Origin: Piper betle
Lineage: Eukaryota > Streptophyta > Magnoliopsida > Piperales > Piperaceae
Assembly: GCA_033002965.1 (NCBI GenBank)
Contig: JAURVB010000054.1
Location: 1 to 64,000 of the forward strand
Reading direction: 5' to 3'
Length of the DNA stretch: 64,000 bases
The first letter of the stretch is position 1. Each line of letters starts with the position of its first letter. Both the position numbers and the translations under genes were made by a program. Of the stretch, positions 56,901 to 64,000 are shown one piece after another. The notes under the pieces are model-generated. The model was not told the DNA's origin. It worked only from the letters and a program-made list of their open reading frames with translations, and ran no database searches.

Positions 56901-58428
56901 TACCAGGTCCGTTTAGGACTCGTCTCTGATTTACTCTTTTCTATTGTATGTTTAATTTATTGCCTGCAGGACGGGTTAAGTGGCGTTTTATCGGATCCCA
57001 CTTAACTCGGGCCATTTAATCGAACATTTTCCGGATTAATAACCCCTCGAGGATGAGATCCCTCGAGGTTGATTTCGAAAACAAGATCCACCACAAGTTG
57101 CCTTCGGGCCTATTATATGAATCCCTACCCAGCCCTATATATATATATGTAGTTTTCGCGTTTTCAGTGAGACGAGAGATGGAGAAATCGACTGCACGTA
57201 CCATGCAGAGGATGCCGTGACAGTCAAAGCGGGCTCTGGATTAGTGCCAGCGGACTGTTCCATTCCCGAGGGATCCTGACAACTCCGCGTTTGAGTTCCT
57301 CACACCCGGAGAACGTGGAGGTTTACGGGTACTGTTTAGTACAGCGCATGTCCGGACTTGTGGTTCAAAGGGTACTAAAGGCGACTGCCTGAGAGTACTC
57401 GGCCTTCGTGCTCAAGGCCAGGAGAAATATGGAGGTAAGGAGAGGGCTTAGGATAAAGTTTCACGAGAAGTACTGAAAAGAAGTGCTGAGAGTAGCACAG
57501 TACCAGCAGCAGTAAGTTCGGGATGCTACCGGGTCTGCAGCCCAGTGGCTCCTCAGTAGTGCCCTTCAGAGTGTTCACGTGGAGTATATGATGATTTCGT
57601 TCATATGAGAGTTTGCTCTCATAGCCAGTTTGTTATAGTTATTTTCTTTTCCGGACCAGTAACGCTTGTTACTGACGTTTTTCCTATATATATGTAGGTG
57701 ATAAGCACGAGATGGATGGGCCGGCCAGGACGGAGGAGCAATAAGGTCTTCTGCACACACACATTGGGTGATTGAATGTTTAATGTTTTTTATTATGATA
57801 TTATTTTATAAACATGCTATGAGTAAATGTTTGAGGCATGACAATGAGATGAAATGAAATGATCAGAGTAGCGCAGCAAAAGTATGATGGGTTGAGAACC
57901 CAAGCTTCAGACATGAGTGTATAGTAGATTAGATTCTGTGTGAATGAAATTGTTTGATAGTTGCGTTACATATATTTGTATATATGTATATTTGACAGGG
58001 TGGCCCCTAATTACATTTTTAGGGGAAATTCTGTCCGTTATGTTTCAAAACTTTTATTAATTTTTATTGGGATTGTTTGGTGTGTACTCTGACTTGCATG
58101 TCATTCATGTAGTACCATGTTAGGATTTTGTGTATTCATCCATGCATTACGGAGTTGTATCTTCATCTTAAGACGCCGAGATTGGATCCGCACGAGTTAG
58201 GTTCGGGTTAGCCGACCTAACCGGGGCCTGTAACATGCCGGTTCGGTTCACAAGTGTGGACCGAATTTGGGGTGTTACACCGAGGGGTGGCATGAACGGC
58301 AGGAGGGGTGGGGGGGTGGTGGGGAAGGGTAAAAAATTAAAAAAGAGTGTGGGCCATTGGATTTTCATCCAACGGCCCACAATGGCTACGTCTGCTATGC
58401 GCTTCATTTTGATGTAGCGTATGACAGT
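53977..58428. mobile_element. Non-coding TIR element Y, split by solo LTR A
   Basis: Same design as element X: left end 'tgctactatgcgctgcat' with a hairpin at 54033-54058, right end with a hairpin at 58352-58377 and 'gatgtagcgtatgaca'. A C-rich left block, a G-rich right block and an AT-rich core of gactcgagtc repeats (54220-54990) lie between. Removing the insertion 55323-58279 plus one copy of its 5-bp duplication leaves about 1.5 kb. Flanked left by (TA)n and right by (CT)n(TA)n. Confidence 0.7.
55323..58279 (+). mobile_element. Solo LTR, copy A (2,957 bp) with target duplication CCGAG
   Basis: Begins TGTAAAACCC and ends GGGTGTTACA. CCGAG precedes it (55318-55322) and follows it (58280-58284). 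TG...CA ends and a perfect 5-bp duplication are LTR retrotransposon hallmarks; no internal domain is present, so it is a solo LTR. A length near 3 kb is typical of some Ty3/Gypsy chromovirus lineages (inference). Contains a GC-rich module (55780-56480). The sequence has retained many CpGs, unlike copy B, so it is probably the younger copy. Confidence 0.85.
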
Positions 58429-58607
58429 CTCTCTCTCTCTCTATATATATATTATTGGAGTGAAATAGTTAGAGTCAACTAAAGTTGTGATATTCTGAAT
58501 CATACATAAAATTTGACCTAACAAATCATTATACATATCTAATTAGTACTTAATTATGGGAGTCAAAGGGAATCAATTATGATCATGCATGGTGCATTGT
58601 TGAATCA
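58429..58607. other. Spacer with (CT)n(TA)n and TRIM target site
   Basis: Microsatellite at 58428-58455, then unique DNA up to AATCA (58603-58607), the left target duplication of the TRIM. Confidence 0.7.
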
Positions 58608-58680
58608 TGTAACGACCCGACCCAAAGTGCAACATAATGGGCCTAAGTCATTTCTTTAAAATGATTAACCTAAGTTAAAT

Positions 58681-58734
58681 CCCACTTATCCCAGTAGGTG
58701 GGTATTTCCCACTTATCCCAGATAGGTGGGTATT
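58681..58734. repeat. 27-bp tandem duplication in one TRIM LTR
   Basis: Two adjacent copies of 'cccacttatcccag.taggtggg' occur only in the lower-coordinate LTR, which explains why it is about 25 bp longer than the other. Confidence 0.85.
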
Positions 58735-58870
58735 AGATGCTCCTGTACGTATTAGATGTGGGATTAAGTTGAGAGTTCTCACTAATCCACCTACCTTATT
58801 TTGTCCCCGAAATGCCTAGACTTGGCCGGTTGCTGCAGCCCATGACCGGCAGACCTAGCTAACGTCCCTA

Positions 58871-58930
58871 ATCCAACCCACCATCTAACACGAAACCAGG
58901 ATCCAACCCACCATCTAACACGAAACCAGG
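58871..58930. repeat. Perfect 30-bp tandem duplication in TRIM interior
   Basis: The unit beginning 'atccaacccaccatctaaca' is repeated exactly once (58871-58900, 58901-58930), next to the primer site. Confidence 0.95.
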
Positions 58931-58932
58931 TT

Positions 58933-58944
58933 GCTCTGATACCA
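58933..58944 (-). promoter_or_regulatory. Primer binding site for initiator tRNA-Met
   Basis: Minus-strand TGGTATCAGAGC, all 12 positions complementary to the 3' end of plant initiator tRNA-Met, directly inside the 5' LTR of the TRIM. Confidence 0.9.
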
Positions 58945-59103
58945 TTTATAATGACCCAGCTCAAAGTGTAACGTAATGGGCTTAAATCATTTTTTAAAAT
59001 GGTTAACCCAAGTTAAAGATCTATAATCCATTCTCACTTATAAACAGGATCTTCACCCAGTAAGTATTAGATGTGGGATTAAATTGAGAGATCTCACAAA
59101 TCA

Positions 59104-59757
59104 TAATTAACCGCTTACATATTGAGTTTTATCGAGAGAGCTATGGGTACTAGAAAATACCATTACTTTCAAAGAACTAATTTTTAGAATCAAAATATAT
59201 TTTTAGAACTATAATCTATACTTATAAAGAATTGATCAAGATATTAGAAACTTTTTTATACCAAACACAACAAAAAATATTACATTATCAAACCCTTGGA
59301 GTATATTGTATAGTGGATCAGCAAAATACATGGTGCAAAAATAACATTATTTTTTTAATGATTATATGCCGACATTGTATATATCTTTGTTTGATCAAAC
59401 CCTAAAAATAAAGGAAGGGTGATCTTATGGATGCATCCCTTGACATGAATCCGCAAATGACCAAGATGGCACCCAAAAATCAAGTGTGCTTCTTCATCTT
59501 GCTACCATGTTGTTGCTTAGGTGTTAAAATAGACAATATCCTAACACGACAATATCCTAACACCTAAGCAAAAATTATACCATATAGCAAGATGAAACAT
59601 AAGTGATTTTATGTATTATGTAGGGTTAGAGCAAGATGAAACATTAGTGATTTTATACATTATGTAGGGTAAGAATTAATATGTATAAGCAAAAACCGAA
59701 ATGCAATGAGTACGAATACAATATACATATAATATAGCCAATATTCTAGCACCAAAG

Positions 59758-59797
<40 letters not shown>

Positions 59798-60436
59798 CAT
59801 ATATAAGAATCAGATCATAATTGTTACGATCGAGTTGAATCATTTCTTAAATCGATTAATCTACAAAATTTGAACAATAATTAGATCAAAATAACCTTTT
59901 TGGCGTCTCGAGAATGAATGACATTACTAAATATACATAAAAATACATCAAGATAGATAAAATCATAAAATAAAATAACAACTCGTTGAACACAAATGTG
60001 TGTAGAATCTATATGTCCTTCTACCGAAGCCCACCCAATGCATAAGAATACAAGACTTACATATATTATAAGAAAAACGTTAACAACAAATGTCATTGCT
60101 CGGAAACTAACTAGTATAAACTGTCAAGTGGAAATTGATTTTACGAAGAAAGAAAAATTATATATATAACCTCCATGTGAACACTCAAAGAACATCTACC
60201 TAGGAGTTATCAAGCTGCAAACTCGATAGCATTTCGAATTGTGCTTGTGCTATGTCACTCTCGATAAATGCTTCTCTCGTTATTAATTTGTCTCAGTCTC
60301 GGGAAAAATCACATAACATAAGCCCTCTCCAAACCTCAATATAATGCCTGGCCAAGAGCACAATGGTACTTTCAGGCAACCGCCTTCAGTATCCTTTGAT
60401 ACCACAGGTCTACATATACGCTATACACAGTAGTAC
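59104..60436. other. AT-rich spacer
   Basis: No gene recognised. Holds a 44-bp tandem duplication at 59586-59673 ('agcaagatgaaacat.agtga...tatgtaggg') and a (TA)n tract at 59759-59792. Confidence 0.55.
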
Positions 60437-63373
60437 TGGTAAAACCTGCTACTCGAGTTAGGGTTCGATCATTTGTTCGGGCTGGTTCAGCTTTCAGAAC
60501 ACATGTGTGTGGTCAAGGCTAACCTGTGTACATACTATGAGGGTACATGTATACTTAAGTATATGATGATAGTGTTAGATATGCAACAACAGATTGAGGT
60601 ATCAATATATACGAGAGTATGCTATATTTTATTTTGCTCAGTAGATTGTAGAAATTAGATTTAGGTCATTAATTATATTAAAACACATTGGTTAGGATTT
60701 TTAGTTGGGTTGGTAGCTTTTAGAGCATGTCACTCGGCAGATGTCAAGTTTATTTTATTCTCATTTTTATTTTAACTCACCTTCATGATGTGTTTGACAC
60801 ACCTTAGCACCCCTTAGACAGTTTTTGGAGCTTTTAGAACCCACATTACACCTAGTTGGTCTGACTTTAGTTGAGTGAGAATTTAGGTAAAAAATTCTTT
60901 GTTTTCCCTCAAGCCCGACACTGCCCCTTTTCTCGTCCAACTCATCCATTGACTCCCTCCTTTTTGACATCCCACACCGTCAACGGCCTTTTCGACAACA
61001 GTACAACAGCCTGTAGCCACCATCATGGCCTCCCCATCTCCTTCCTTTTCCCTTTCCTCTCCTCCCACTTTCCCTATTCACCGCCGACCCTCCCCATGTT
61101 TTCTTTCAGCACTGCCATTAGTCGGCTGGCTGCTTTGCCAACCTTTTCTTCCCTTCCTTTCCCCCTTTCCTCCCTTCCCTCTCCTATACCATATTGCCCC
61201 TTCTTCCCTGATCTTGACCATCGGTAGCACCACCGCTGCTGACCCAATTCCGGCCAATGGCTGCCCATCCAACCTAATCCCCCACCTAACCCTAGCCCTG
61301 GCCCCCTTCCTAGCCTTCCTCCTCACCGTGCGGCAATCACTTCTGCCACCCTTTGGCACTCTCGGCAGCCACAACTGTCGTCGCCAATTCGAGTCCCAAT
61401 CACTGTGAGATGCTCTTTTCTTCTCCAATTTTAGATTTTTGATTTATTTGAATCATTGCTCATATCAGTCATACTTTTTGTAAATTGTTCATCATTTTTG
61501 TTAATATATTAATCTTGCAATTTATAATAATTGTGTGTTAAATTGTTAATTTCTTAGGTAATTTAATGATTAATAGTGATTAATAATGATTTGAATTACT
61601 CGAATATGAATTTTTATATAAAATTGATGATGTTTACAATTGTGAAAATTATGTATTGGTGTTATAATTGTAAAAGTTAATTATTTAGTGATTAGAAAGT
61701 TAATTCATGATAGAAATTAAATATAAAATGTCATAATTAGGGATTGTAAAGCCTAATTAAGAGTTAAATAGTATAATTAGGATTAGTAAACTTATTTAAA
61801 TGAAAAGTATCATCATTAGGGTTACTAAGCTAATTAGATGTTGATTTTTATCAAATTGATTATGTTATGTATCATACTTTATTTTGGATGTTGTGTTCAT
61901 GCTCATATTCATCCATTTCATACATGGTCATATAGTTAGCATGGGCATTAGTGTATAATTTGGTTGTATAGGTACAGAGTAGGATCTTACCTTGTAGGAC
62001 TCGCCCCTTGATTTGTTACTTTATTCCATCGATGTTTTGTTTTTACCGATCACAAGACATGTTAAGTGGTCGTTTTATTGGATCCCACTTAACATGGGCT
62101 ATTTAAATGTTATGTTTTTCTGAATTAAAAACCCTTGAGAATGAGATCCCTCAAATTGTTTTCGAAAACTCATATCCACAGCAAGTTACCTTCGAGCCTA
62201 TTTATATAATTCCCTTCCCAGCTATATAGTATAATTTTTATTAGATTTTTTTGCTGAGCCAAAAGATGGAGGAATCGACTTACACATACCATGAGAGGGT
62301 GCATGTGTGAGTCAAAGTGGGTTCTGGATTAATAAGAAGGTTGTTCCATTCCTAATGGATCCTGACAACTCTGCGTTTTGAGTTTCCTCACACCCAAAGA
62401 GACGTGGAGGAGAGTGTGGTATAAAATGATACTAAAAGCGACTCTTTCAAAGTACTCGACCTTTGTGCTCTAGGCCAAAAGAAATATAAAGGATTTGAGA
62501 GGGTTTATGATACTGATTTTCCTGAGAGTGGGACTTTAAAATGAGAAAATGCCTAGAGAGGCATAATGTCAGTCAATTCATGACGCTATCTAGTCTGCAA
62601 CTAGATGGCTCCTCAGTAGTTGCCCTTTTGGAGAGTTAAATGGAAATATATGATGGATTTCTTTTACATGAGAGTCATCTCTCATTTGCCAGTTTGATAC
62701 TTACTTATTTCCAGAGCAATGACAATCATTACTGATATTTTTCTACTATTTATGTAGGTGAGGAATATGAGTATGATATGTCGACTTTGACGGAGGAGCA
62801 GTGACTCCTTAGTGCACACACCAAGAATTGGCGCTATATGTTTTGGATGATTGTGTGTTTTTTGTTACTATGTGTTATGTTGATATATGTTGCTTCATGT
62901 TGAAATGACAATAGTATTTAATACAAATATGATGACTATGACCTATGTAATGAATAGATGGGCCAATAACCAATTCATGTCTTGGATGTTGTTATTATGA
63001 AAACTATGATGAACTATGAAATGAACAATTTTGGGTGGTGTGGTGATATATATAAATATATTGTTGTTTAACAGGTTGCCCCTTATTGTACTTTTAGGGG
63101 AACCTCTCTTCATTTTATTTTAAATTTTAGTATAATTTTATCTTGATTTAATTAACTTTTAAATAGGATTATTTGTCATGAAATCCATGTAGCGTCCCAC
63201 TAAGGTATGCATTGGTTGCGCATTGTAGTGACATTTTTCCATCTTGAGACGTTAAAAGGGTCTAGGTCCTTTTTACTTAGGTTTGGGTCGACCAATTTAA
63301 TTGGAATAAAAGATGGTTTGTCCTACCATAGCAACTAGTTCGGTTTGAGACTGAACTAGATATGGGGTGTTAC
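60437..63373 (+). mobile_element. Long LTR, copy B (~2.94 kb, older)
   Basis: Collinear with copy A over most of its length: start 'tggtaaaacct...ctcgagttagggtt', 'catactatgagggt...catgt', 'gatgagatccctc'-type stretch, 'ggatcctgacaactc', 'cgacctttgtgctc', 'ttgccccttattgta', end 'atggggtgttac'. AT-shifted against A, with most CpGs turned to TpG or CpA, so older. The GC-rich module of A (offset about 460-1160) is replaced by an unrelated pyrimidine-rich block (60900-61400). No clear target duplication. Confidence 0.8.
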
Positions 63374-64000
63374 GATACCCGTCTACTCCATGCATCTCCT
63401 AGTGAGGAAGCTCAAAATATAGAGATGTCAGGATCCATCGGGAATGAAACAACTCTCTCATTAATCTAGAGTCTGTTGCAACATGCATATGCACCTGTTC
63501 ACAGTCTATGTGAGTTCAAATTCACCAACTTTCATCTTACTGAAAACTCGATAAAAACTATATATATGGTTGGGAAGGGAATCATATAAGTAGGCCTAAA
63601 GGCAACATGAAGTGGAGCTAAGTTCAAAAATAACATGAGGGATCTCATCCTTGAAAGTTATTAATTACGGAAGTAAAATACGTCTAGATGGTCGTATTAA
63701 GTGAGGTTTGATAAAACAACCACTTAAACACGTCCTGCGATTTGGAAATTAAATCCACAATAGAATAAAGCAGTAAATTTGAGAAGAGTCCTCATAGACT
63801 TGTGGTCCAAGGTCCAAGTGTATTGGCACCCCTACAACAAGCTCGAATTTTGAAACCTACATCGAAACCAACTTTTAAATAAAAGACCAACTTTATATGA
63901 TGCATGGTCGTAGTATGTGCTCACATCAACTCGATCACGAACAATGCAAAACAAATGAATAAACAATTAAACACTTGGCAAGTAAATCGAGACATGATAA
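63374..64000 (-). mobile_element. Long-LTR fragment, copy D (runs off window)
   Basis: Reverse complement matches the middle of copy A (about 56780-57320): 'gatgagatccctc', 'ttgcctttaggcctact', 'cattcccgatggatcctgac'. It abuts the 3' end of B in opposite orientation. More diverged than A and B, truncated at the junction. Confidence 0.75.

Larger units (their letters stand above)
58608..59098 (-). mobile_element. Complete TRIM retrotransposon (491 bp)
   Basis: The two terminal repeats are 58608-58784 and 58947-59098. They share 'aacg(a)cc', 'cataatggg', 'taagtcattt', 'aacc.aagttaa' and 'tattagatgtgggattaa'. Plus-strand ends are TG (58608) and CA (59098). The 5-bp duplication AATCA flanks it at 58603-58607 and 59099-59103. 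On the minus strand, two bases after the 5' LTR, is the primer site TGGTATCAGAGC (58944-58933), matching initiator tRNA-Met. A purine-rich stretch precedes the distal LTR. No coding capacity, as expected of TRIMs. The upper-coordinate LTR (58947-59098) is the 5' LTR. Confidence 0.88.

Noticed and set aside
58608..59098. Cassandra-type TRIM with 5S rRNA in the LTR
   Set aside because: No 5S-like internal promoter or 5S sequence is visible in either LTR.
60871..61428. Pro/Ser-rich frames in copy B
   Set aside because: Pyrimidine-rich module of LTR copy B, open on both strands, no motif.

Overview
This is nuclear DNA of a flowering plant. It shows GT-AG introns, plant gene families, (TA)n microsatellites, LTR, LINE, hAT and Helitron-type debris, and an endogenous plant pararetrovirus. 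Two pseudogenes (ZIP, DUF642) have very GC-rich exons while other genes are AT-rich. That mix is more usual in monocots than eudicots, so a non-grass monocot is my weak inference.

Gene-bearing part (about 5-41 kb). A broken ZIP metal transporter (+, 5.9-8.9 kb) is followed by the only gene that still reads through, a 16-exon ALE2-type receptor-like kinase (+, 13.1-20.3 kb). Its proline-rich ectodomain contains an internal duplication of three exons. Next come gene fragments: two exons of a 5'-3' exoribonuclease (XRN, -, 24.3-24.6 kb), the C-terminal part of an ENT-domain protein (+, 26.3-26.9 kb) and a broken DUF642 cell-wall protein (-, 28.9-30.0 kb). A nearly full-length nucleolar complex protein 2 gene (NOC2, -, 34.8-41.1 kb) carries at least three separate lesions. 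Old mobile DNA lies between them: a LINE 3' piece, a hAT transposase remnant, a hAT-type MITE and a probable Helitron 3' end.

Mobile-element part (1-2 kb and 41.6-64 kb). An endogenous Caulimoviridae copy (42.1-47.5 kb) has a capsid/zinc-knuckle region, protease, reverse transcriptase, RNase H, a downstream ORF ending in two zinc knuckles, and an intergenic region with repeated ACGTCA motifs and a TATA box. An inverted movement-protein-like piece follows. Three non-coding terminal-inverted-repeat elements share one design (Z 41.6-42.1, X 47.5-50.2, Y 54.0-58.4 kb): a terminal repeat, then a subterminal hairpin. X and Y also share GC-rich shoulders and an AT-rich core of palindromic TTGACTCGAGTCA-type repeats. 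Y is interrupted by a 2,957-bp solo LTR (A) with a perfect 5-bp target duplication. Three further copies of that LTR family lie at 1-1009 (C, -), 60.4-63.4 (B, +) and 63.4-64.0 kb (D, -). A small complete TRIM with target duplication and initiator-tRNA-Met primer site lies at 58.6-59.1 kb.

Overall this is a decaying gene island bordered by nested repeats. All annotation is by eye from sequence and remembered family features; no database search was run.
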